A stretch of DNA of 64,000 nt from Aphelocoma coerulescens (lineage: Eukaryota; Chordata; Aves; Passeriformes; Corvidae), in the NCBI RefSeq assembly GCF_041296385.1, contig NC_091014.1:21117578-21181577 (forward strand). The letters are read 5' to 3'. The position numbers and the translations under genes were made by a program. Each line of letters opens with the position of its first letter. Position 1 is the first letter of the stretch. Positions 43,441 through 54,310 of this stretch are shown here, in pieces. Below the pieces are notes generated by a model. It worked only from the letters and a program-made list of their open reading frames with translations. It made no database searches and was not told where the DNA came from.

Positions 43441-44652
43441 CTTCCATTCATTAGTAATCATAACTCAACCTGTACTAATAATAGGCAATATTTTTTCAAC
43501 AAAAAACCAAAAATAACAACAATAACAAAAGCTGAACCAAGGTTTGCATTTGCTTTCTGAGGTATAAATTAATAGAAGCGTATCTTAGACAGAAGTACCA
43601 GCTTCATTAGACCTTTTGGTTGAGGTGATGGCTCTTAGCTTAAGGAATATGACACGTGATGCTTTAAAGGAAAAGGCCACAGATGAGAATGCTTACACTG
43701 TAAATGTTGTAGCTGTCCTGCTTTATTTAATGAAATAACTGTAATCACAGAGAGGAAAGTAGACAAATGTTTCAGACATATGGCAGGCTTCAGCAGTCAG
43801 CACAATCTTTCCAGCTCTAGGCCTTTGCCACAAAGCTAATAGCTCTACTGTTCCGGAAAGCAATCACATGCCCCATGCCTCTCCCTGCAGGTGCAGCTTT
43901 CCTGGGCAATCCAACCACAAACACTGTATTTTTGCACTCTCGTGTACAGGAGTAAGCTGAAATACTGCAATCAGGAAATGCTGTGACCAGAAGTCATGGT
44001 GAATTTTCTGAAGTAATGCAAAGGCACACAGGAAATAGATTTCCATGATTTAAAGCCTTTTCACACGGGCTGCTAAATTCTCAGAAACAGCAACTAGTAA
44101 CTGAAGACAAACGATGGGTTATTGCTTTCTCCCCTGCCCTAGTTTTCCATCAAAGCAGGAAAAGAAATTAAAGATAAATCTGTTTTTATGAAATAGAATT
44201 TTTTTTTTTTAAATTACAAATAAATCTTGGACAAAACCAGAGCAAGTGAAAGCACTGCTGTTTCTCTTTTTTGGCAGGTAACTTGGTAAAGTATGGGACA
44301 GGTGGCTTCAGGAAGTAAAATACTCCATACCTCTGCACGTGTTTGGTGATCTGTTAAAATAGCAGCTGTCCCACTCTCAGTCATAATGAGAAGGTAATTA
44401 TTACAGCCTTAGCTATCACTATAGGTAAGCAGACAGGCTTCAGCACAACTTGAATCCTGACTCTTTTGCTCTTGTTTACCAGAAGCGACACACTGCTCCA
44501 GGCAATTCGCACAGCAAGCAGACACATCCAGTATCAGCCAGAAATAGGAAGAGTGTTCACCAACCTCAGCAGTTGCTTACACCTTCAGAAATGTAGGTCC
44601 AGTTCTTGTGCTCACACAGATATCCTACAGGATTTTATATAAACCATTTAAT

Positions 44653-44789
44653 ACGTTGGTTAGAGCGTTGTGCTAATAATGCCAACATTGTGGGTTCAAT
44701 CTCACTATAAGACTAAGAGTTGGATTTGATGGTCCTTGTGGGTCTCTTCCAACTCAAGAGTACTCTGTGAAAGGTTCTGTGAAAGGTTT
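44653..44789 (+). mobile_element. tRNA-Ile-derived SINE with CR1 tail (TguSINE1 type)
   Basis: The head is a decayed tRNA-Ile: GTTGGTTAGAGCGTTGTGCT (A-box side), anticodon-loop sequence CTAATAATGCC, and a B-box-like GGGTTCAATCTC (44692-44703). It is joined directly to a CR1 3' end (GAGTTGGATTTGATGGTCCT, then GGGTCTCTTCCAACTC) and ends in short repeats of CTGTGAAAGGTT. This structure is that of the CR1-mobilised SINE known from zebra finch. It is not a functional tRNA gene. Confidence 0.85.
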
Positions 44790-44949
44790 GGTCCACATAC
44801 TTAAAACAACTTGCTTTTTTTCTAATGCCTGTGGATACAAAAATGCTGCTAGCAAGGATTTTCTTGCTGTTTTCTGAGCCCGTGAGAGACTTTTCTCTCT
44901 CACAGAAGCGGTAGCAGAGTTATGTAAACAACCAAACACCTGCAGCCTT

Positions 44950-45169
44950 GAAAAGTCTTGTTTCTGGTATAGTAGAAAAATATTTTGACAATGGATGTTT
45001 CATTATTTTAGCCAATCACCCCAAGGGGTGGCTGATCCTTTGTCCAATTAGACTATGAAGAAAAAGTTTATAAAAGAGTTTTTAAAATAATTAAATAAAT
45101 AAATCAATCTTGCTGTACAATTCCTGCCTGCTGGATCTTCTCTCCTCCTCTCTACGGCTGCGGGACACA
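44950..45169 (+). mobile_element. LTR-like element
   Basis: Two CCAAT boxes (GCCAATCACC at 45011; GTCCAATTAG at 45043), TATAAAAG (45069) and AATAAATAAA (about 45094), followed by a C/T-rich R-U5 ending CTGCGGGACACA. The order and spacing are those of a compact retroviral LTR. The left end is not defined. Confidence 0.6.
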
Positions 45170-45934
45170 GTGATATACCCTAGGTTATTTTTTTTAGTAA
45201 TAAATGCCTAAAACTTTTATGTGTGCATCCTCTGAAGAAGAATACAATATGAAGAGCTATGTACCATAGGTGCATGGGGATTAACCATCTAGCAAGTATT
45301 AGAGAAAAAATGATTCCTTTATTCTAATATAAGGAGAAACAGACACTTCTCCATATAAGACTTCAGTGTTTGGAGAGCTCATCTAGGAGTGAGAAGTCTT
45401 GAATCCTAGATTTTTGCCCACTGCCAACAGTTTGCCCACAGTTTTAGGGACTTTCCATTTTGAAGCTTAAATCATAGAAATGAGAATAGTCCTGAGTTGA
45501 CAAGAACATGTCTCTCACTCTGGGTTGCCCAACATAAAACTTTAAACAAAACATAAAAAGTGATTCATGGTGATATGAACTCCCCTGACACATGCACAGC
45601 CAAGACTAATATTATGGTACAGTATGCTATACTTGCTTAAACAAAATGTTTTGGTACTCCCATGTGACAAGCTTTTGCATAAAGCAATTTTGTTACACTA
45701 CACATTTGAGTCAGGAAACTTTTTTGCCCAAGGCTGAGTATTTTTTGTTTGTTTGTTGGGTTTTTTTCTCTTCCTTTTTCTCTGGCAAGAAGCAGCTCAA
45801 GCTATCATTGTAAAACCTGAACCTACGTGACATGTCCAGGATGTCTGCTGAATCTGCAAGAAGATGCAATAAGTAAGGAAGACCTTACTGCAGGGAGGCA
45901 AGGACAGTGCTGTGGCTCAGGGGATAGCTTAAGG

Positions 45935-46185
45935 GTGATGGGTGACCCTACCATAATTGATAGCCATAACTGCTACTGTAACCACTACCAGAACCTTGAC
46001 CCGTAATGACTAACTGCAATCACTACCCAAACCACTACCCCAGTCCTACTGCTAACAACTTCGCAAAACACTACCTGTAACCAATTGACATAATTATTAG
46101 CTGAACCATTTCTATAAACAATACCCGAAAACAAACCCTAACCCAAACAACAGACCTAAAAAAAACGCAAACCCTGTAAGTTTAC
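45935..46185 (+). repeat. Degenerate telomere-like tract
   Basis: A C/A-rich strand made of short CCCTAAC- and ACTACC-like words (for example CAAACCCTAACCCAAACAAC near 46132) with no G-rich interruptions. It resembles decayed (CCCTAA)n and leads directly into the tandem repeat that begins at about 46186. Confidence 0.55.
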
Positions 46186-47158
46186 CAGGTCAGAAAGATG
46201 TAGGAGCAGAAATGTTGGGGCCCTGCCAGGATGGCCTTGGCATGCCATTTCAAGTACTAGTGTTCCTGGAGCTGTAGCCTCTTTGACTCACTAAACCCTA
46301 ACCCTAACACTAAACCTAAGCCTAAGCCTAAAGTCCTCATCTGCATTGGTGTTCGATTTTAGAAAGAAGTAGGAGCAGCAATGTTGGGGCCTGGCTGGGA
46401 TGGCCTTGGCATACCATTTCCAGCCCTAGTGTTCTGAACTGTAGCCTCTTTGACTCACTCAACCCTAACACTAACCATAACCCAAATAATATTGTCCCTG
46501 CTGGGCTCCGTGGGCTCCTGCGTGCCCCCACAGACGCACGGGTGGGTTCAGTGTTACAGTCGGTAGCAAAGAGCCGAGAAGGGCATTTGTGTGCGTTCCG
46601 CCAGGAGCATTTATTGCTGCTACACTGCCGAAGGGTGCAGAGGCAAATACCAACATGATCCCGAAACTCACAGTTTTATCTGGGGGCGGGGAAAAGGCGG
46701 GATCAGGGAACGGGGACCAATGGGGAAGCTCTGGGGGAGCCAACCGGGGAATCCAAACTGGGATAGATTAACATAACAGAACAAGCATCCTGGGAGAAGC
46801 ATTTTTGGTCACCCTAACATAAAGTGGTTCTTGTGGCACTAGGGACTTGTCTTACTGTAAACTCTCTATCTCTCACTGGCCACCACACCCAAACACTAGC
46901 TCTGCCCCTAAACTTAATCCTAAAGTCCCCATCCGCATTGGTGTTCGAGTTTAGAAAGAAGTAAGAACAGCAAAGTAGGGGCCCTTCAGGGATGGCTTTG
47001 CCATGCCATTTCCAGCCCTAGTGTTCCTGGAAATGCAGGCTCTTTGACTCCTTCAACCCTAACACTAAGCCTCACCCTAACCCTACACCTAAGGCTAAGC
47101 TTAAAGTCCCCATCCACATTGTTGTTCAAGTTTAGAAAGAAGTAGGAGCAGCAGTGTT
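46186..47158 (+). repeat. About 180-bp tandem repeat containing telomere-like (CCCTAA) blocks
   Basis: Units start near GAAAGAAGTAGGAGCAGCAA and run through GATGGCCTTGGCATGCCATT, CCCTAGTGTTC and TAGCCTCTTTGACTC. They then enter a CCCTAAC-rich block, then AAAGTCCCCATCCGCATTGG and TGTTCGAGTTTA. Units: about 46186-46361, 46362-46952 (interrupted by an insertion from 46493), 46953-47133 (181 bp), and a truncated start at 47134-47158. Copies differ at roughly one base in ten by eye. I do not recognise a named satellite. Confidence 0.8.
46493..46819 (-). mobile_element. LTR-like insertion inside the tandem repeat
   Basis: GC-richer block that breaks the second repeat unit. On the minus strand it has CCCATTGGTCC, AGATAAAAC (about 46680) and AATAAA (46610-46615), and ends CAGCAGGGACA at 46493, in LTR order. 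The other end, near TGTTAGGGTGACC (46819), is less certain. No target-site duplication could be settled because the target itself is repetitive. Confidence 0.55.
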
Positions 47159-48059
47159 CATTTCAGCAGCATGTTTTTATGCTGGTGTTCCTAAGGGACT
47201 TAGCATATCTTTGGATTGTCTTGTTCTTGGCTCAATTTGCCCTGACTTGGAAATTTTGTAGATTCAGAAAAATAAAACCCAGGCAAATGTTCCCTTATTA
47301 TAAAATGTAGCTGCCCTGCAAAGAAATTTCCTTGTAATTATTTTCACAATGACCTGGCTGAAATAACTTGTAAATTTCAAGGCTTAAATTGACAACGTAT
47401 CAGATATTTGTGTAAAACGATTTATGCAGGCCTTACCATTTTAGTTATTGGTCACTGTTTGAGACAGATTACCTGGGAATTTGGAAACCCATTTCATTAA
47501 ATTGTCCAAGTAAGCTTATCAGACATCTTGTAAGACATGAAAACAGTAGCCTAATAGAACTTCCCTTTGTACTGAGGTGTGTAACCCTACTTCACATCAG
47601 CAGGCACATATCTGGTGCATTCAGGATAAGGAAATGCACACCTGGATTACATGACAGCAGTGAGCCTGCAGCCTGCCTCTCAAGTACAGAAAACCCCTCC
47701 AGAGGTCTGTCTGGAACTTCTCTTCTGATAGCTCTCCTGGTGACTCCAGGTGACTACCCACAGATGTCTAATAACAGAGGCTCCCACAGGCAGGGAGGCT
47801 GTGGAGGACACAGGAAGGGAGAAACAGCTTGTCCAGAGCAGGCAATGCCTGAGGCAGAGCTCAAAGCACACAGTCAGCAGCTGGACTAATTCAGGTGCAG
47901 ATCAAGGCCACTGCCACTGACCGCAGTCAGACTAAATTTGCAGAGCTCTTTCCAGCATCTTTAGCTCCTTCTGTTGGCAATATTTAGGCCTTTAAATTTA
48001 ATAGATTAAATACAAAATAAATAAATATTTTAACTTATTTTGCTGAGTCAAGTTGGAGG

Positions 48060-48480
48060 TGTATGCCAAGGAAAAGTTGAAATCACAGTGAGAGTCTTCA
48101 CAAAGAGGTAAAATTGTGTTGTATGTATGTTATGAAGTGAGAGGGGAGAGCTTAGACACGTCCCTGCCTTTGACAGGTTTCTGGCAGTAGACAGCAGCTT
48201 TATTGAGGTGGCCATCACCCCAAAACCCACTCTCGCTCACAAGTTCTTAATAATGACCAATCAGGCCTACTACAACATGAATTATCTATAGAGGAGACCA
48301 AGGAAAACAGACATAAGACTTTAAACAGACTACTTACTACACAGGATAACAAAAAAAGAACTAGTAGTAGATAAAATACAGTGCACAATAATAAAGTACC
48401 TATGTTACAGCTAGAGAAGAAATAGTACAGATTAGGAGTCAGTGTCACCTACCAACGAATGATGGTGGTATGCAGAGAAT
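48060..48480 (-). mobile_element. LTR-like element, antisense
   Basis: On the minus strand CTGATTGGTC (about 48258) is followed by a gap and then CCTCAATAAAGCTGCTGTCT (48193-48212), with C/T-rich sequence beyond. This resembles the poly(A) and R-U5 part of an LTR. Ends are not defined. Confidence 0.45.
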
Positions 48481-48560
48481 CTCCTCATTTCTCTCAAATT
48501 CTTCTCAGGGAAGTATCTCGAGGTGAGTATCTCTATGTCAAGGAAATCTCTTATACACTC

Positions 48561-48822
48561 TCTGAGGGGAAGGTGCCTGACAGCTGAGAGAAGTTACTGT
48601 TACTGGGTTTCTGATTTTGTTTGTTGTTGCTGCCGTTGTTGCTTGTTTGCCTTGTTATACATACACATACTAGTAAGGAATTGTTATTCCTTTTCCCATA
48701 TCTTTTCCTGAAAGCCCCTTAATTTCAAAGTTATAATAATTGGGAGGGAAGGGGGTAATATTTTCCATTCCAAGGGAGGTTCCTGCCTTCCTTGGCAGAC
48801 ACCTGTCTTTCAAACCAAGACA
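48561..48822. mobile_element. LTR family A, copy 3, truncated
   Basis: Aligns with the last 260 bp of copies 1 and 2: GAGGGGAAGG, the GTTATTCC and TTTCAAAGTTATAATAA blocks, CCATTCCAAGGGAGG, and the terminus AACCAAGACA at 48822. The GC-rich 5' part is missing. Confidence 0.8.
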
Positions 48823-51600
48823 AATACCTAAAACAGAAGAAGATTTTTAAAGTTTCAGAAATAAGTAATGTAAAAGACTACATCTATCACAAATCAAAAT
48901 TACAGGTCAAGAGAGACGAACTGTCACTGAATTTACACAAGAGAGTTGTAAATGCAGTACTCTTTTTTAGAAGCTTCTAATAATTGATTCCACTGTAACC
49001 CCTTGTTAACAAGAACTTAAGATTCCCCCCCTCTACAAAGGAGATTATTTTATGCAGAATATACACAGAGTACAGCCTTGTATAATTCAATTAATATTTA
49101 ATTAATATGGTCTCATAGACTTCATCTTATTTATAGTCTCACCAAATGTTAATAGTTTTGTTGAAGTTTCCTTGTTGAGTATCTCCTTTGCACTGGCATT
49201 TTAATTAGAAAATTTTATAAAACACAACCAACTCATACTTTACAGTCATACCTTGCTCTTCCATGGAGCTATGCTGGTTTCTCAGGTAGGTACTGTCCCA
49301 GGGCTGTGAGCTGGTCCAGCTGAGTCCCACAGCTTTGCTGACACTGTTGTTCAGTTCTGAGTGAATCTGTGTAATTCCAAGAATTATTCACATACTCACC
49401 AGAACATTTTAAGCACCCTCTATGCTTTCTGAACTCAGGAGAGATATCTAAATAGCCTTTTATTTCCTTTACGCCTGGCAGGGGGTTTCTTCAGAAGGTC
49501 TTTGGCTCTCCTGGTCTTTTCTCTCCAGGTTCCTGCCTTTGCATCCTGGTGCTGATTGTTAATGTGATGGTCACTCATGTGCAGGCAGGGAGTGTTAACA
49601 CATCTGTCTACTACTGCAGCTACAGATGTTTCCTATCTCATTAGAGAACTCCCAACAGCAATACCTCTCAAGCATCACAACAACACATATTCAAAGCAAC
49701 CCTCTTCCCCATGTCCCCTTTCCACACACTGCCTCTTTGTCCAGCCAAATTCACAGGATGTCCTCTCCTTATGTAAGTGTCACAGAGACGGTTTAACTTC
49801 AGGTTTACATTGAGAGGGCAGGTCAGAAGGTGACTCCTGGGCCTGGTAAGGCATGCAGACAACTCAAGTATGGTTCCTGAGGTAGAGTCATGTCATGTGG
49901 CTGGCATCAGGGTCGTGCTGATTGGGAGGTTGAACCCCCCTGTGATGGGAAAGAGGACGTCCAAAGGGGCTGCTGACGCTGGCTCTTAAGAGTACCTGTG
50001 ATCCTGCTTGGTCCTGCGGCAGAGCACTGGAACCTTTAGATCTAAGTAACACATTCTTCTTACTCCTCTCAGCTGTGTCAACCACGGGAAGATTTGAAAT
50101 AGCTTCTACACAGCCTATTGGTGTCAGTAATGGCAGGCAGCAGCAGGCAGCTCATACTGAATCACGAGCTTTTCTTGTTGCATCTGGGCAAGCTGACAGT
50201 TTCAATGTTTGGACAGGCTGCAGCAATGTTTTTCAGCAGGTTTCAGTATGTCTCTTTCCAAACACTATTGTGCAAAGCTCATACCTGCTCCAGATAGACT
50301 AAGAATGATGGAGAAAACACCTGCTTCCTGAATAGGTAATTCCAGGAGTTAATTATGCTCACTCTGAAAAATGTGGTCCTATTTCTGTTCTCATTTTATT
50401 TGGCTTCGTTTCCAGCTAAAGAATCTTCCTTTCCTCTGACTATTAGAAATCTTCTAAACAGATACTTCACTTGAATCAACTCTGAGCTTCCTCTTTAACA
50501 AACTAAGTAGTTTGAAGTTCTTCTGTTATTACGTTCCCTGCACTTTTTGTAATTCTTTTAAGTCCTTCTGGAAGTCCTTTCACATTTTTCAGAGTTCTTC
50601 AAAGAAAAGTAGCAGTTAATGTTGGGCAGTATTCCAGGTACGGCCATAGAGTTTTGACTTCAGCTGTGGTGCAGGAGTGCTCTAGGGTGTATTGTGCATT
50701 CTTGGTCTTCTAACCATGCATTAAATTAAAGCCATTCTGGCCATGACTTTGTCATTGCATAAACCACCAGGTAACAGAAATTGTATCATTACTGCTTTTT
50801 CTGACTTCAGTGCTCTACAAGCCCCCCATGTCTCTCTGAAAAGTCACATGTGTATTTTCTGTTCTAATTTAAACCCTTAAAGGTTCAGCTCATCTCTGAA
50901 AAAAAAAGTTATTAAAACTTTGACTTTCATAATTTACTTCCAAGCCCAGATGCCTATATGAGCTACAATGTTAATTCTGCTTTAGATTCACTAAAGCAAT
51001 TTCAGCTTGTTTGTGAACTGGTTTCTTTGGTCTCTATGTTGCTGTGTTTTAACACACAGCATATTCTGTAAGGCTGATGCATTAATCTGGTTAAGAAATC
51101 AAAACAGGTATTTCCAGCCTGAGAAGTTTCACTTGATGAACCCCCAAGGGAATTAACTCTGTTACTGTGGATTTTTGACTGTTTTCATTTCAACTGAATC
51201 AGAATTGTGATGCTGGGGATAAATTTGTACCAGCTTGTTTACTGGCTTATTTGAATGACTACACAATTGTCTCACCCTAGGAAATAATTCTGCTATTGAA
51301 AGCACAGTGCTAATCAGAATTTTCTCCGTGGATAGAGAACATTATGGGTAAAAGATATAGAGCAGAACAGGGCTATATAGAATATCTTACGAAAGCAATC
51401 AACAGACACCAATTCCTTCAAGTACCCTGTTTTGAAGAAGAATAGCAGTGGACATGGTATAGGGGGATACAGCAAGCAGCCCCAACGATCCTGATCACTG
51501 AAGATCCCACTGACACCAAGTTGCTGGACTCAGGCACCAAGGTCTAAAGCAGCTCACTCTACTGTGGTGAGGGTGAGAACCCACAATTCCTCAGTTCTGT
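48823..51600. other. Intergenic DNA with no recognised gene
   Basis: 2.8 kb. The stretch at 50620-50770 loosely recalls an antisense CR1 (a CAGTATTCCAGGTACGGCC phrase and CCATTCTGGCCATGACTT), too diverged to call firmly. No gene was recognised. Confidence 0.45.
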
Positions 51601-52160
51601 TATTTACATGTTTCCCTATGATTGGTTCATGTCTTCCCCTCCCAGTTTTATGTATATGTATATGTATATTAATTTCCCTTAGTTAATATGTATAAGTTCT
51701 AGAAACTTCTGTAGCACTCGACACCCCATTGGTTACTCCCCCAAGTCCCGCCTATGTGTTATTCCCATTGGTTCCCTCACTGCTAACCCCACCCACTTGC
51801 CTTTATCTCATTGGCTGTAATCCCTTTCCCCGCTTTCCCTATCACCACTATAAAATCCTGGGACCTTGTCAAAAACTTGGCTCTTCATCCTTGTCCCTTT
51901 GCCTGAGTAAAGCTCAGCGCAGAATCCATATGGAGAGTCCTGTCTCTTGTGCTTTGTCTCCGCCTGCGTGCCCTCACAGCGGCCTCAGAGAAGATTGCTC
52001 CCTCGGGTGGGGAGCTCTTCCCCTCTTTTTTGTGTGTGCCGCCTTCCAGAAGGGTTGTAGCCTAGACCTCCGGGCTCCTTTCTGTTGGTATGCTGGGTGC
52101 AGACCCTCTCAGTATAGAATGCAAAAGGATCAGTCTGTACTACCAGCTAGGTGGACAAAA
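51600..52160 (+). mobile_element. LTR-like element with three inverted CCAAT boxes
   Basis: CATTGG motifs near 51727, 51767 and 51807, TATAAAATCC at 51849 and a variant poly(A) signal, GAGTAAAGCTC, near 51903. A GC-richer R-U5-like region follows to about 52130. The layout is that of a retroviral LTR in plus orientation. I could not define the ends or a target-site duplication. The frame at 51729-52163 is within this element and not a gene. Confidence 0.65.
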
Positions 52161-53880
52161 TAAGTGGAAAAATACTCCTGTTTGCACTTTCTTAAAAGAA
52201 ATGCTCCTTCCTTCCATTATTCACTGGATTGCTATTTGCACAGCTCTGTGATTTTCAGTTAATACTGCAAGAGAGAGTAATTACATTTGTTTTAGAAGTA
52301 ATGTTACTGTGTCAACACTAGAATTTCTGCTACCTAATTATCCCTTTGGATAGCCCTATGTGAACCTTGCTCAGTTGTTTCCCTTTTTTTGGCCTTTTTT
52401 TTTTCTTTTTTTGGTCTTTTTTGATTATGAACAAAAGGTTTAGCTGATTACCATAGGTATTTGCTTTACTTAAAAAAGTCAAGAAAGAACATCAGGCTGT
52501 ACTTGATCACATTAGATTGCATTCAAGTACATGAAGGAGACCTGGCTGGGGATATTCAATATCTCATCATTCATACAAAGTTTGCTGATCTTTCTCATAA
52601 TTGCCCAGCAACAAAGTGTCAAAGTCAGCCCCTTTTAATTAATGACAGAGAAGCAATGTGTTAATAATTAACACAAAGATATGGGCCTTCAGAAGTAAGG
52701 TCTTGACAGCTCCTGTCTTTAACATATGGAGCTGGATTTTAACCTAGGAAAATTATTTTTCTCACAATATTTAAATAAATATAAGTCTATTGAAATTTAA
52801 ACTGTAAATTAAATTCCTCTCATTTTCAGATCATAATCAACGTCTGGATGACGTATATTCTACCAAGTAAGTTGAAGAAAAATGGTTTTGCCGGATACCT
52901 TAAAAATTATATGGACAAGATACTCTTTAACACATGGATTGCTGTATAAAATGGGATTGCCAAAGCATTAACAGTGTCAATTTTGTCACGCCTTTGTCAT
53001 GCCGGGTTTATACATCCTGATTGATCCCCAGCCACATGACATCTCCATAGAATGTTCACAAATAATCAGGTCTGTGTTCACAGTACAGCTCTTAGTAGAA
53101 TTGTAAATAGCTTGTAGGAAAGCCTTGTCTTCTGAAAATTGGCTGTGACAAGGAGGTTGCAATTGTGTTTGAAAAATTTTGTCAGGATTGTGTATTAGCT
53201 GTGGTACTGCCCTGGGTCAGGACAGGGGGATGTTATCAGCACTTGACTCACAACAGCCATATCATTTAGGTGAAGGCAAAAGCAAGGAGAAATATTTCAC
53301 AGAGTTACCAAGAGATGAGCTTCCTTGTGAAATTTATTGCCCATGAAAATAATGGATTGTAGAATTATCCTGTCACACAAAGAAACAGATAATGTGGCCT
53401 CGCGCTTGCTGCTCAACGGCCGTGTCCAGACCGGGGGTCGCTGGCAACATACCTGCCGAGGTATGTGCAGTTTCATGAAATAATTGTAGCAGAAATCTCC
53501 CAATTAATTTTTTTTTTATTTTTTTAAGAGTGCAAAGATGTGTAAGTTAATGTCTTCAAGACGTCTTTTATTACACCAGGGCTGAGCAATGGTCAGACCC
53601 CAGAGGTCACAGAGCCGTGTGGGGAGGCTGGCCAGCCTTTCTTAAAGAGAGGGCCCGGGGAAGTATCTCCAGAGGAATGTCACTGATGCCTGAGCTTCCT
53701 GGCATGGCGCCTGAGGTCGTGCAGGTGTATTTTAGGTGCTCCCTCTGGAAGCAGTACAGAAATGGGGAACATGAAAGCCTTCTCCGAGAGACTCCAGGTA
53801 ACTAGAGGCGTTGTGAGAACTGAAGACCCTAGCCATTAAAGCTCTTTAAAAATACCTGTTTTACTGTTGCTGCCCAATCG
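52161..53880. other. Intergenic DNA with no recognised gene
   Basis: 1.7 kb, AT-rich. On the minus strand near 53565 a GTGTAATAAAAGACGTC string precedes AT-rich sequence and could be the poly(A) part of a further LTR, but the rest of such an element is not clear. Confidence 0.4.
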
Positions 53881-54310
53881 TCTGGTTTGGGGTCAGGCCG
53901 TGCCAGTCACGCGCCTCTGGCGAGGGCGAGCGCCCGGAACCGCCCGCGCTGCCTCCCTGAGGCCGGAGCGGGGCGAAGGCAGCCCCGCGCGCCGCCAGAT
54001 GGCGCTCGCCGCCAGCCGCAGGAGCCGCCGCTGCCCGATGGCGCCCGGCGGGAGAGCGGGGACGGGCGGCCTCGGGCCGGCCTTGGCTGCCCCGTTAAGC
54101 TGGCCCAGAGTCCCTGTTTGTTTTTACACAAGTGTTTAGGATATTGACAAATGCAGGCGAAGGCCCAGAGATTTCCAGGCAGAGCTCTCCCGCTGGGCAG
54201 CGTTCCCGCCTGTCCCCGCAGGGCTCGCTGCAGGCCCCGGCGCCCTTGGGACAAACCCCACGGCCTCGTAGCGGGTGGTGCCCGGGTACTACCGGCTGGC
54301 AGGGCACGGT
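53880..54310. promoter_or_regulatory. Orphan GC-rich, CpG-dense island with CTCF-like site
   Basis: About 430 bp of GC-rich, CpG-dense sequence bounded by AT-rich DNA. CCGCCAGATGGCGCT at 53992-54006 fits the CTCF core consensus (CC-R-S-Y-AG-R-K-GGCGC). A second, weaker GATGGCGCCC lies near 54039. No recognised exon starts here, so it could be the promoter of an unannotated transcript, an insulator, or a GC-rich part of an LTR. Confidence 0.45.

Noticed and set aside
44653..44703. Possible tRNA-Ile gene
   Set aside because: No complete cloverleaf or acceptor stem. The B-box is mutated, and the sequence runs straight into a CR1 tail, so it is a SINE head.
50335..50780. Antisense CR1-like wording
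   Set aside because: Only two short loosely similar phrases; too diverged to call without an alignment.
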